This document shows, one piece after another, positions 14,456-29,279 of a DNA stretch of 64,000 bases. The notes below the pieces were generated by a model. That model saw only the letters and a program-made list of their open reading frames with translations. It searched no databases and had not been told where the DNA came from. The DNA is from Megachile rotundata (taxonomy: Eukaryota; Arthropoda; Insecta; Hymenoptera; Megachilidae), in the NCBI RefSeq assembly GCF_050947335.1, contig NW_027473342.1, forward strand, positions 868,001 through 932,000, read 5' to 3'. Position numbers and translations under genes: made by a program. Each line of letters opens with the position of its first letter. Positions within the stretch are counted from its first letter, which is position 1.

Positions 14456-15789
14456 ACACACTCACACAATCACACAGTCACAATCACACAGTCACAATCA
14501 CACAACCACAATCACACAATCACACAATCACACAATCACACAATCACACAATCACACAATCACACAATCACACAATCACAATCACACAATCACAATCACG
14601 CAATCACACAATCACACAATCACCTAATCACACAATCACACAATCACACAACCACACAATCACACAAGCACACAATCACTCAATCAGACAATCACACACT
14701 CACACAATCACACAATCACACAATCACACAACCACACAATCACACAATCACACAATCACACACTCACACATTCACACAGTCACAATCACACAATCACAAT
14801 CACACAATCACAATCACACAACCACAATCACACAACCACAATCACACAACCACAATCACACATTCACACAATCACACAATCACACAATCACACAATCACA
14901 CAATCACACAATCACACAATCACACAATCACACAATCACACAATCACACAATCACACAATCACACAATCACACAATCACACAATCACACAATCACACAAT
15001 CACACAATCACACAATCACACAACCACACAATCACACAACCACACAATCACTCAATCACACAATCACACACTCACACAATCTCACAGTCACAATCACACA
15101 ATCACACAATCACACAATCACACAATCACACAATCACACAATCACACAATCACACAATCACACAATCACACACTCACACAATCACACAATCACACAATCA
15201 CACAATCACACAATCACACACTCACACAATCACACAGTCACAATCACACAGTCACAATCACACAACCACAATCACACAATCACACAATCACACAATCACA
15301 CAATCACACAATCACACAATCACACAATCACACAATCACACAATCACACAATCACACAATCACACAACCACACAATCACACAAGCACACAATCACTCAAT
15401 CACACAATCACACACTCACACAATCACCTAATCACACAATCGCACAATCACACAACCACACAATCACACAAGCACACAATCACTCAATCACACAATCACA
15501 CACTCACACAATCGCACAGTCACAATCACACAATCACACAATCACACAATCACACATTCACGCAATCACACAATCACACAATCACACAATCACACAATCA
15601 CACAACCACACAATCACACAATCACACAATCACACAACCACACACTCACACAATCACTCAATCACACAATCACACAATCACACAATCATAATCACACAAT
15701 CACAATTACACCATCACACAATCACACAATCTCACAATCACACAATCACACAATCACACAATCACACAATCACACAATCACACAATCAC

Positions 15790-15913
15790 ACGATCACACA
15801 ATCACACGATCACACGATCACACAATCACACAATCACGCAATCACAATCACGGTCACTCAATCACGGCCACACAATCACGGTCACACAATCACGGTCACA
15901 CAATCACGGTCAC
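15790..15913. repeat. Block B, type a, three GGTC rungs
   Basis: Complete 124-bp copy, 13,917 bp after 1873. Confidence 0.95.
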
Positions 15914-16513
15914 ACAATCACACAATCACACAATCACACAATCACACAGTCACTATCACACAATCACACAATCACACAATCCCACAATCACACAATCACA
16001 CAACCACACAATCACACACTCACACAATCACACAATCACACAATCACACAATCACACAATCACACAATCACACAATCACACACTCACACAATCACACAGT
16101 CACAATCACACAATCACAATCACACAATCACAATCACACAGTCACAATCACACAACCACAATCACACAATCACACAATCACACAATCACACAATCACACA
16201 ATCACACAATCACACAATCACACAATCACACAATCACACAATCACACAATCACACAATCACACAATCACACAATCACACAAGCACACAATCACTCAATCA
16301 CACAATCACACACTCACACAATCACACAGTCACACAATCACACAATCACCTAATCACACAATCACACAATCACACAATCACACAACCACACAATCACACA
16401 AGCACACAATCACTCAATCAGACAATCACACACTCACACAATCACACAATCACACAATCACACAATCACATAATCACACAATCACACAATCACACAATCA
16501 CACAATCACAATC

Positions 16514-16697
16514 ACGCAATCACACAATCACGATTGCACAATCACGATCACACAATCACGATCACACAAAAACGATGACACAATCACGGTCACACAATCA
16601 CGGTCACAAAATCACGGTCACACAGTCACGGTCACACAATCGCGGTCACACAATCACGCAGTCACACAATCACACAGTCACACAATCACGCAGTCAC
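16514..16697. repeat. Block A, AAAAACGATGAC allele (last)
   Basis: Fifth and rightmost copy with the AAAAAC allele; ATG at 16575. Confidence 0.95.
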
Positions 16698-16803
16698 ACA
16701 ATCACTCAATCACACAATCACACAATCACACAATCTCACAATCACACAATCACACAATCACACAATCACACAATCACACAATCACACAATCACACAATCA
16801 CAC

Positions 16804-16812
16804 AGTACACAC
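16804..16812. repeat. Block D
   Basis: AGTACACAC, 229 bp after the block A ATG. Confidence 0.9.
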
Positions 16813-17114
16813 AATCACAATCACACAATCACAATTACACAATCGCACAATCACACAATCACACATTCACACAATCACACAATCACACAATCACACAATC
16901 ACACAATCACACAATCACACAATCACACAACCACACAATCACACAATCACACAATCACACAACCACACACTCACACAATCACTCAATCACACAATCACAC
17001 AATCACACAATCAAAATCACACAATCACAATTACACCATCACACAATCACACAATCTCACAATCACACAATCACACAATCACACAATCACACAATCACAC
17101 AATCACACAATCAC

Positions 17115-17238
17115 ACGATCACACAATCACACGATCACACGATCACACAATCACACAATCACGCAATCACAATCACGGTCACTCAATCACGGCCACACAA
17201 TCACGGTCACACAATCACGGTCACACAATCACGGTCAC
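17115..17238. repeat. Block B, type a, three GGTC rungs
   Basis: Offset 13,663 from 3452. Confidence 0.95.
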
Positions 17239-17369
17239 ACAATCACACAATCACACAATCACACAATCACACAGTCACTATCACACAATCACACAATCAC
17301 ACAATCACACAATCACACAATCACACAATCACACAATCACACAACCACACAATCACACACTCACACAAT

Positions 17370-19100
17370 CACACACTCACACAATCACACAATCACACAA
17401 TCACACAATCACATAATCACACAATCACACAATCACACAATCACACAATCACACAATCACACAATCACCTAATCACACAATCAAACAATCACAAAACCAC
17501 ACAATCACACAATCACACAATCACACAATCACACAATCACACAATCACACAATCACACACTCACACAATCACACACTCACCCAATCACACAATCACACAA
17601 TCACACAATCACACAATCACAAAATCACACACTCACACAATCACACAATCACACAATCACGCAATCACAATCACGGTCACTCAATCACGGCCACACAATC
17701 ACGGTCACACAATCACGGTCACACAATCACGGTCACACAATCACACAATCACACAATCACACAATCACACAGTCACTATCACACAATCACACAATCACAC
17801 AATCACACAATCACACAACCACACAATCACACAACCACACAATCACTCAATCACACAATCACACACTCACACAATCACACAGTCACACTCACACAATCAC
17901 ACAATCACACAATCACACAATCACAATTACACAATCACAATTACACAATCACACAATCACACAATCACACAATCACACAATCGCACAATCACAATTACAC
18001 AATCACACAATCACACAATCACACAATCACACAATCACACACTCACACAATCACACAATCACACAATCACACAATCACACAATCACACAATCACACAATC
18101 GCACAACCACACAATCACACAAGCTCACAATCACTCAATCACACAATCACACACTCACACAATCACACAGTCACAATCACACAATCACACAATCACACAA
18201 TCACCTAATCACACAATCACACAATCACACAACCACACAATCGCACAAGCACACAATCACTCAATCAGACAATCACACACTCACACAATCACACAATCAC
18301 ACAATCACACAATCACATAATCACACAATCACACAATCACACAATCACACAATCACACAATCACACAATCACACAATCACACAATCACACAATCACACAA
18401 TCACACAATCACACAATCACACAATCACACAACCACACAATCGCACAAGCACACAATCACTCAATCACACAATGACACACTCACACAATCACACAGTCAC
18501 AATCACACAATCACACAATCACACAATCACCTAATCACACAATCACACAATCACACAACCACACAATCACACAAGCCCACAATCACTCAATCAGACAATC
18601 ACACACTCACACAATCACAAAATCACACAATCACATAATCACACAATCACACAATCACACAATCACACAATCACACAATCACACAATCACACAATCACAC
18701 AATCACACAATCAAACAATCACACGATCACACAATCACACAATCACACAATCACACAATCACGCAATCACACACTCACACAATCACACACTCACACAATC
18801 ACACAATCACACAATCACAAAATCACACAACCACACAATCACACAATCACACACTCACACAATCACACAGTCACAATCACACAATCAGAATCACACAATC
18901 ACAATCACACAACCACAATCACACAACCACAATCACACAACCACAATCACACATTCACACAATCACACAATCACACAATCACACAATCACACAATCACAC
19001 AATCACACAATCACACAATCACACAATCACACAATCACACAATCACACAATCACACAATCACACAATCACACAATCACACAATCACACAATCACACAATC
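17370..19100. repeat. Module M4, copy 2
   Basis: ACATAATC 17413, ACCTAATC 17468, short block B, AATGAC 18472, AAGCCCAC about 18575, CATTC 18949-18956, pure run to about 19100. Where copy 1 has the private ACCGCAATC, this copy keeps ACCACAATC. Confidence 0.87.
17659..17736. repeat. Block B, short form, three GGTC rungs
   Basis: 78 bp, no GATC triplet; partner of 5573 at offset 12,086. Confidence 0.93.
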
Positions 19101-19460
19101 ACACACTCACACAATCACACAATCACACAATCACACAATCACACACTCACACAATCACACAGTCACAATCACACAATCACAATCACACAATCACAATCAC
19201 ACAGTCACAATCACACAACCACAATCACACAATCACACAATCACACAATCACACAATCACACAATCACACAATCACACAATCACACAATCACACAATCAC
19301 ACAATCACACAATCACACAATCACACAATCACACAATCACGCAATCACACAATCACACAATCACACAATCACACAACCACACAATCACACAAGCACACAA
19401 TCACTCAATCACACAATCACACACTCATACAATCACACAGTCACAATCACACAATCACCT
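19100..19460. repeat. Octamer array joining M4 and M5
   Basis: CTC/CAGTC clusters, a hexamer stretch, a plain octamer run from about 19220 to 19340 and one ACGCAATC. Nothing else seen. Confidence 0.8.
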
Positions 19461-19508
19461 AATCACACAATCACACAATCACACATTCACACAATCACAG
19501 AATCACAC

Positions 19509-19517
19509 AGTACACAC
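19509..19517. repeat. Block D, AGAATC-linked
   Basis: AGTACACAC, 8,896 bp after 10613. Confidence 0.9.
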
Positions 19518-19651
19518 AATCACAATCACACAATCACAATCACACAATCACACAATCACATAATCACACAATCACACAATCACACAATCACACAATCACA
19601 CAATCACACAATCACACAATCACACAGACACACAATCACACAATCACAATC

Positions 19652-19708
19652 ACGCAATCCCACAATCACGATTGCACAATCACAATCACACAATCACAAT
19701 TACACCAT
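19652..19708. repeat. Block C
   Basis: Standard CGATTGC form, offset 8,896 from the variant copy at 10756. Confidence 0.93.
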
Positions 19709-21049
19709 CACACAATCACACAATCTCACAATCACACAATCACACAATCACACAATCGCACAATCACACAATCGCACAATCACAATTACACAATCACACA
19801 ATCACATAATCACACAATCACACTCTCACACAATCACACAATCACACAATCACACAATCACACACTCACACAATCACACAGACACAATCACACAATCACA
19901 ATCACACAATCACAATCACACAACCACAATCACACAATCACACAATCACACAATCACACAATCACACAATCACACAATCACACAATCACACAATCACACA
20001 ATCACACAATCACACAATCACACAATCACACAATCACACAATCACACAATCACACAACCACACAATCGCACAAGCACACAATCACTCAATCACACAATGA
20101 CACACTCACACAATCACACAGTCACAATCACACAATCACACAATCACACAATCACCTAATCACACAATCACACAGTCACAATCACACAATCACACACTCA
20201 CACAATCACACAATCACACAATCACAATCACACAGTCACACTCACACAATCACACAATCACACAATCACAATCACACAGTCACAATCACACAACCACAAT
20301 GACACAATCACACAATCACACAATCACACAATCACACAATCACACAATCACACAATCACACAATCACACAATCGCACAATCACACAATCGCACAATCACA
20401 CAATCACACAATCACACAGTCACACAATCACACAATCACACAATCACACAATCACACAATCACACAATCACACAATCACACAATCACACATTCACACAAT
20501 CACACAGTCACAATCACACAGTCACAATCACACAACCACAATCACACAATCACACAATCACACAATCACACAATCACACAATCACACAATCACAATCACA
20601 CAATCACAATCACACAATCACACAATCACACAATCACCTAATCACACAATCACACAATCACACAACCACACAATCACACAAGCACACAATCACTCAATCA
20701 GACAATCACACACTCACACAATCACACAATCACACAATCACACAACCACACAATCACACAATCACACAATCACACACTCACACATTCACACAGTCACAAT
20801 CACACAATCACAATCACACAATCACAATCACACAACCACAATCACACAACCACAATCACACAACCACAATCACACATTCACACAATCACACAATCACACA
20901 ATCACACAATCACACAATCACACAATCACACAATCACACAATCACACAATCACACAATCACACAATCACACAATCACACAATCACTCAATCACACACTCA
21001 CACAATCACACAATCACACAATCACACACTCACACAATCACACAATCAC

Positions 21050-21173
21050 ACGATCACACAATCACACGATCACACGATCACACAATCACACAATCACGCA
21101 AGCACAATCACGGTCACTCAATCACGGCCACACAATCACGGTCACACAATCACGGTCACACAATCACGGTCAC
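21050..21173. repeat. Block B, type b, three GGTC rungs
   Basis: CAAGCAC allele; partner of 12162 at offset 8,888. Confidence 0.95.
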
Positions 21174-22681
21174 ACAATCACACAATCACACAATCACACA
21201 GTCACTATCACACAATCACACAATCACACAATCACACAATCACACAACCACACATTCACACAACCACACAATCACTCAATCACACACTCACACAATCACA
21301 CAGTCACAATCACACAATCACAATCACACAATCACAACCACACAACCACAATCACACAACCACAATCACACAACCACAATCACACATTCACACAATCACA
21401 CAATCACACAATCACACAATCACACAATCACACAATCACACAATCACACAATCACACAATCACACAATCACACAATCACACAACCACACAATCACACAAC
21501 CACACAATCACACAACCACACAATCACTCAATCACACAATCACACACTCACACAATCACACAGTCACAATCACACAATCACAATCACACAATCACACACT
21601 CACACAATCACACAATCACACAATCACAATCACACAGTCACACTCACACAATCACACAATCACACAATCACAATCACACAGTCACAATCACACAACCACA
21701 GTGACACAATCACACAATCACACAATCACACAATCACACAATCACACAATCACACAATCACACAATCGCACAATCACACAATCGCACAATCACACAATCA
21801 CACAATCACACAGTCACACAATCACACAATCACACAATCACACAATCACACAATCACACAATCACACAATCACACAATCACACAATCACACACTCACACA
21901 ATCACACAGTCACAATCACACAGTCACAATCACACAACCACAATCACACAATCACACAATCACACAATCACACAATCACACAATCACACAATCACAATCA
22001 CACAATCACAATCACACAATCACACAATCACACAATCACCTAATCACACAATCACACAATCACACAATCACACAACCACACAATCACACAAGCACACAAT
22101 CACTCAATCAGACAATCACACACTCACACAATCACACAATCACACAATCACACAACCACACAATCACACAATCACACAATCACACACTCACACATTCACA
22201 CAGTCACAATCACACAATCACAATCACACAATCACAATCACACAACCACAATCACACAACCACAATCACACAACCACAATCACACATTCACACAATCACA
22301 CAATCACACAATCACACAATCACACAATCACACAATCACACAATCACACAATCACACAATCACACAATCACACAATCACACAATCACACACTCACACAAT
22401 CACACAATCACACAATCACACAATCACACAATCACACAACCACACAATCACACAAGCACACAATCACTCAACCACACAATCACACACTCACACAATCACA
22501 CAGCCACAATCACACAATCACACAATCACACAATCACCTAATCACACAATCACACAATCACACAACCACACAATCACACAAGCACACAATCACTCAATCA
22601 GACAATCACACACTCACACAATCACACAATCACACAATCACACAATCACACAATCACACACTCACACAATCACACAATCAC

Positions 22682-22805
22682 ACGATCACACAATCACACG
22701 ATCACACGATCACACAATCACACAATCACGCAAGCACAATCACGGTCACTCAATCACGGCCACACAATCACGGTCACACAATCACGGTCACACAATCACG
22801 GTCAC
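22682..22805. repeat. Block B, type b, three GGTC rungs
   Basis: Complete. The usual CAGTCACTATC that follows block B reads CAGTCACAATC here. Confidence 0.95.
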
Positions 22806-23649
22806 ACAATCACACAATCACACAATCACACAATCACACAGTCACAATCACACAATCACACAATCACACAATCACACAATCACACAACCACACATTCACA
22901 CAACCACACAATCACTCAATCACACACTCACACAATCACACAGTCACAATCACACAATCACAATCACACAATCACAACCACACAACCACAATCACACAAC
23001 CACAATCACACAACCACAATCACACATTCACACAATCACACAATCACACAATCACACAATCACACAATCACACAATCACACAATCACACAATCACACAAT
23101 CACACAATCACACAATCACACAATCACACAACCACACAATCACACAACCACACAATCACACAACCACACAATCACTCAATCACACAATCACACACTCACA
23201 CAATCACACAGTCACAATCACACAATCACAATCACACAATCACAGTCACACAATCACACACTCACACAATCACACAATCACACAATCACAATCACACAGT
23301 CACACTCACACAATCACACAATCACACAATCACAATCACACAGTCACAATCACACAACCACAATGACACAATCACACAATCACACAATCACACAATCACA
23401 CAATCACACAATCACACAATCACACAATCGCACAATCACACAATCGCACAATCACACAATCACACAATCACACAGTCACACAATCACACAATCACACAAT
23501 CACACAATCACACAATCACACAATCACACAATCACACAATCACACACTCACACAATCACACAGTCACAATCACACAGTCACAATCACACAACCACAATCA
23601 CACAATCACACAATCACACAATCACACACTCACACAATCACACAATCAC

Positions 23650-23773
23650 ACGATCACACAATCACACGATCACACGATCACACAATCACACAATCACGCA
23701 AGCACAATCACGGTCACTCAATCACGGCCACACAATCACGGTCACACAATCACGGTCACACAATCACGGTCAC
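23650..23773. repeat. Block B, type b, three GGTC rungs
   Basis: Complete, 968 bp after the previous copy; CAGTCACTATC follows. Confidence 0.95.
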
Positions 23774-24109
23774 ACAATCACACAATCACACAATCACACA
23801 ATCACACAGTCACTATCACACAATCACACAATCACACAATCACACAATCACACAACCACACATTCACACAACCACACAATCACTCAATCACACAATCACA
23901 CACTCACACAATCACAATCACACAATCACACAATCACACAATCACACAATCACACAATCACACAATCACACAATCACACAATCACAAAATCACACAACCA
24001 CACAATCACACAATCACACAACCACACAATCACACAATCACACAATCACACAACCACACATTCACACAACCACACAATCACTCAATCACACAATCACACA
24101 CTCACACAA

Positions 24110-26190
24110 TCACAATCACACAATCACACAATCACACAATCACACAATCACAATTACACAATCACAATTACACAATCACACAATCACACAATCACACAAT
24201 CGCACAATCACAATTACACAATCACACAATCACACAATCACACAATCACACACTCACACAATCACACAATCACACAATCACACAATCACACAATCACACA
24301 CTCACACAATCACACAGACACAATCACACAATCACAATCACACAATCACAATCACACAATCACAATCACACAATCACAATCACACAACCACAATCACACA
24401 ATCACACAATCACACAATCACACAATCACACAATCACACAATCACACAATCACACAATCACACAATCACACAATCACACAACCACACAATCACACAAGCA
24501 CACAGTCACTCAATCACACAATCACACACTCACACAATCACACAGTCACAATCACACAATCACACAATCACACAATCACCTAATCACACAATCACACAAT
24601 CACACAACCACACAATCACACAAGCACACAATCACTCAATCAGACAATCACACACTCACACAATCACACAATCACACAATCACACAATCACATAATCACA
24701 CAATCACACAATCACACAATCACACAATCACACAATCACACAATCACCTAATCACACAATCAAACAATCATAAAACCACACAATCACACAATCACACAAT
24801 CACACAATCACACAATCACACAATCACACAATCACACACTCACACAATCACACACTCACCCAATCACACAATCACACAATCACACAATCACACAATCACA
24901 AAATCACACACTCACACAATCACACAATCACACAATCACGCAATCACAATCACGGTCACTCAATCACGGCCACACAATCACGGTCACACAATCACGGTCA
25001 CACAATCACACAATCACACAATCACACAATCACACAATCGCACAATCACAATTACACAATCACACAATCACACAATCACACAATCACACAATCCCACACT
25101 CACACAATCACACAATCACACAATCACACAATCACACAATCACACAATCACACAATCACACAATCACACAATCACACAACCACACAATCACACAAGCTCA
25201 CAATCACTCAATCACACAATCACACACTCACACAATCACACAGTCACAATCACACAATCACACAATCACACAATCACCTAATCACACAATCACACAATCA
25301 CACAACCACACAATCGCACAAGCACACAATCACTCAATCAGACAATCACACACTCACACAATCACACAATCACACAATCACACAATCACATAATCACACA
25401 ATCACACAATCACACAATCACACAATCACACAATCACACAATCACACAATCACACAATCACACAATCACACAATCACACAATCACACAATCACACAATCA
25501 CACAATCACACAACCACACAATCGCACAAGCACACAATCACTCAATCACACAATGACACACTCACACAATCACACAGTCACAATCACACAATCACACAAT
25601 CACACAATCACCTAATCACACAATCACACAATCACACAACCACACAATCACACAAGCCCACAATCACTCAATCAGACAATCACACACTCACACAATCACA
25701 AAATCACACAATCACATAATCACACAATCACACAATCACACAATCACACAATCACACAATCACACAATCACACAATCACACAATCAAACAATCACACGAT
25801 CACACAATCACACAATCACACAATCACACAATCACGCAATCACACACTCACACAATCACACACTCACACAATCACACAATCACACAATCACAAAATCACA
25901 CAACCACACAATCACACAATCACACACTCACACAATCACACAGTCACAATCACACAATCAGAATCACACAATCACAATCACACAACCACAATCACACAAC
26001 CACAATCACACAACCACAATCACACATTCACACAATCACACAATCACACAATCACACAATCACACAATCACACAATCACACAATCACACAATCACACAAT
26101 CACACAATCACACAATCACACAATCACACAATCACACAATCACACAATCACACAATCACACAATCACACAATCACACAATCACACAATCA
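24110..26190. repeat. Module M4, copy 3
   Basis: 24.1-24.75 kb matches 4.75-5.37 kb at a constant 19,373 (CAGTCACTC 24505, ACCTAATC 24747). It continues with AAACAATC followed by the private CATAAAACC, short block B, AATGAC 25553, AAGCCCAC about 25657, CATTC 26022, and a pure run to about 26200. Confidence 0.86.
24938..25001. repeat. Block B, short form, two GGTC rungs
   Basis: 64 bp, the shortest complete copy; no GATC triplet. One rung fewer than its partners at 5573 and 17659. Confidence 0.93.
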
Positions 26191-26204
26191 CACAATCACA
26201 CAGA

Positions 26205-27290
26205 CACACAATCACACAATCACAATCACGCAATCCCACAATCACGATTGCACAATCACAATCACACAATCACAATTACACCATCACACAATCACACAAT
26301 CTCACAATCACACAATCACACAATCACACAATCGCACAATCACACAATCGCACAATCACAATTACACAATCACACAATCACATAATCACACAATCACACA
26401 CTCACACAATCACACAATCACACAATCACACAATCACACACTCACACAATCACACAGACACAATCACACAATCACAATCACACAATCACAATCACACAAC
26501 CACAATCACACAATCACACAATCACACAATCACACAATCACACAATCACACAATCACACAATCACACAATCACACAATCACACAATCACACAATCACACA
26601 ATCACACAATCACACAATCACACAACCACACAATCGCACAAGCACACAATCACTCAATCACACAATGACACACTCACACAATCACACAGTCACAATCACA
26701 CAATCACACAATCACACAATCACCTAATCACACAATCACACAGTCACAATCACACAATCACAATCACACAATCACACAATCACACACTCACACAATCACA
26801 CAATCACACAATCACACACTCACACAATCACACAATCACACAATCACAATCACACAGTCACACTCACACAATCACACAATCACACAATCACAATCACACA
26901 GTCACAATCACACAACCACAATGACACAATCACACAATCACACAATCACACAATCACACAATCACACAATCACACAATCACACAATCGCACAATCACACA
27001 ATCGCACAATCACACAATCACACAATCACACAGTCACACAATCACACAATCACACAATCACACATTCACACAATCACACAATCACACAATCACACATTCA
27101 CACAATCACACAGTCACAATCACACAGTCACAATCACACAACCACAATCACACAATCACACAATCACACAATCACACAATCACACAATCACACAATCACA
27201 ATCACACAATCACAATCACACAATCACACAATCACACAATCACCTAATCACACAATCACACAATCACACAACCACACAATCACACAAGCA
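26205..27290. repeat. Module M6 (partner 30920-32010, offset 4,715)
   Basis: The offset is exactly 4,715 for block C (26235/30950), F (26921/31636) and CATTC (27095/31810), then 4,723 at ACCTAATC (27243/31966). Private base: an extra CATTC at 27063. Confidence 0.9.
26228..26284. repeat. Block C
   Basis: Standard form after ACAGACACAC. Confidence 0.93.
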
Positions 27291-27663
27291 CACAATCACT
27301 CAATCAGACAATCACACACTCACACAATCACACAATCACACAATCACACAACCACACAATCACACAATCACACAATCACACACTCACACATTCACACAGT
27401 CACAATCACACAATCACAATCACACAATCACAATCACACAACCACAATCACACAACCACAATCACACAACCACAATCACACATTCACACAATCACACAAT
27501 CACACAATCACACAATCACACAATCACACAATCACACAATCACACAATCACACAATCACACAATCACACAATCACACAATCACACAATCACACAATCACT
27601 CAATCACACACTCACACAATCACACAATCACACAATCACACACTCACACAATCACACAATCAC

Positions 27664-27787
27664 ACGATCACACAATCACACGATCACACGATCACACAAT
27701 CACACAATCACGCAAGCACAATCACGGTCACTCAATCACGGCCACACAATCACGGTCACACAATCACGGTCACACAATCACGGTCAC
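27664..27787. repeat. Block B, type b, three GGTC rungs
   Basis: First member of the 1,054-bp tandem pair. Confidence 0.95.
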
Positions 27788-28717
27788 ACAATCACACAAT
27801 CACACAATCACACAATCACACAGTCACTATCACACAATCACACAATCACACAATCACACAATCACACAACCACACATTCACACAACCCCACAATCACTCA
27901 ATCACACACTCACACAATCACACAGTCACAATCACACAATCACAATCACACAATCACAACCACACAACCACAATCACACAACCACAATCACACAACCACA
28001 ATCACACATTCACACAATCACACAATCACACAATCACACAATCACACAATCACACAATCACACAATCACACAATCACACAATCACACAATCACACAATCA
28101 CACAATCACACAATCACACAATCACACAACCACACAATCACACAACCACACAATCACACAACCACACAATCACTCAATCACACAATCACACACTCACACA
28201 ATCACACAGTCACAATCACACAATCACAATCACACAATCACACAATCACACACTCACACAATCACACAATCACACAATCACAATCACACAGTCACACTCA
28301 CACAATCACACAATCACACAATCACAATCACACAGTCACAATCACACAACCACACAATCACACAAGCACACAATCACTCAATCAGACAATCACACACTCA
28401 CACAATCACACAATCACACAATCACACAACCACACAATCACACAATCACACAATCACACACTCACACATTCACACAGTCACAATCACACAATCACAATCA
28501 GACAATCACAATCACACAACCACAATCACACAACCACAATCACACAACCACAATCACACATTCACACAATCACACAATCACACAATCACACAATCACACA
28601 ATCACACAATCACACAATCACACAATCACACAATCACACAATCACACAATCACTCAATCACACACTCACACAATCACACAATCACACAATCACACACTCA
28701 CACAATCACACAATCAC

Positions 28718-28841
28718 ACGATCACACAATCACACGATCACACGATCACACAATCACACAATCACGCAAGCACAATCACGGTCACTCAATCACGGCCACA
28801 CAATCACGGTCACACAATCACGGTCACACAATCACGGTCAC
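28718..28841. repeat. Block B, type b, three GGTC rungs
   Basis: Second member of the 1,054-bp tandem pair. Confidence 0.95.
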
Positions 28842-29279
28842 ACAATCACACAATCACACAATCACACAATCACACAGTCACTATCACACAATCACACAAT
28901 CACACAATCACACAATCACACAACCACACATTCACACAACCCCACAATCACTCAATCACACACTCACACAATCACACAGTCACAATCACACAATCACAAT
29001 CACACAATCACAACCACACAACCACAATCACACAACCACAATCACACATTCACACAATCACACAATCACACAATCACACAATCACACAATCACACAATCA
29101 CACAATCACACAATCACACAATCACACAATCACACAATCACACAATCACACAATCACACAATCACACAATCACACAACCACACAATCACACAACCACACA
29201 ATCACACAACCACACAATCACTCAATCACACAATCACACACTCACACAATCACACAGTCACAATCACACAATCACAATC

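Larger units (their letters stand above)
13934..15997. repeat. Module M1, right copy
   Basis: Reproduces 1-2080 including both ~590-bp units, TCTCACAG (15081), ATCATAATC (about 15688), block B and CCCAC (15981). Private base: ACATTCACGC at about 15556 has G where the left copy has A. Confidence 0.88.
16265..17370. repeat. Module M3, right copy, ending at a recombination-like junction
   Basis: Matches 2600-3710 at 13,663, then at about 17370 jumps to sequence matching 5280 onward at 12,094. Relative to the left copy, 1,569 bp is skipped. Confidence 0.88.
19460..21290. repeat. Module M5, copy 2
   Basis: Block D 19509, block C 19652, AATGAC about 20098, F junction ATG 20299, block B type b 21050. 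Copy 3 lies about 11.3 kb downstream: D +11,339, C +11,291, F +11,337, B +11,321. Confidence 0.87.
21290..24110. repeat. Type-b array with two F junctions
   Basis: F junctions at 21701 (here ACCACAGTGAC, so GTG replaces ATG) and 23363, two type-b B blocks, CAGCCAC at about 22501, and three-step ACCACAATC tracts. The part from 21701 also matches 33038 onward at 11,337. No gene seen. Confidence 0.82.
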
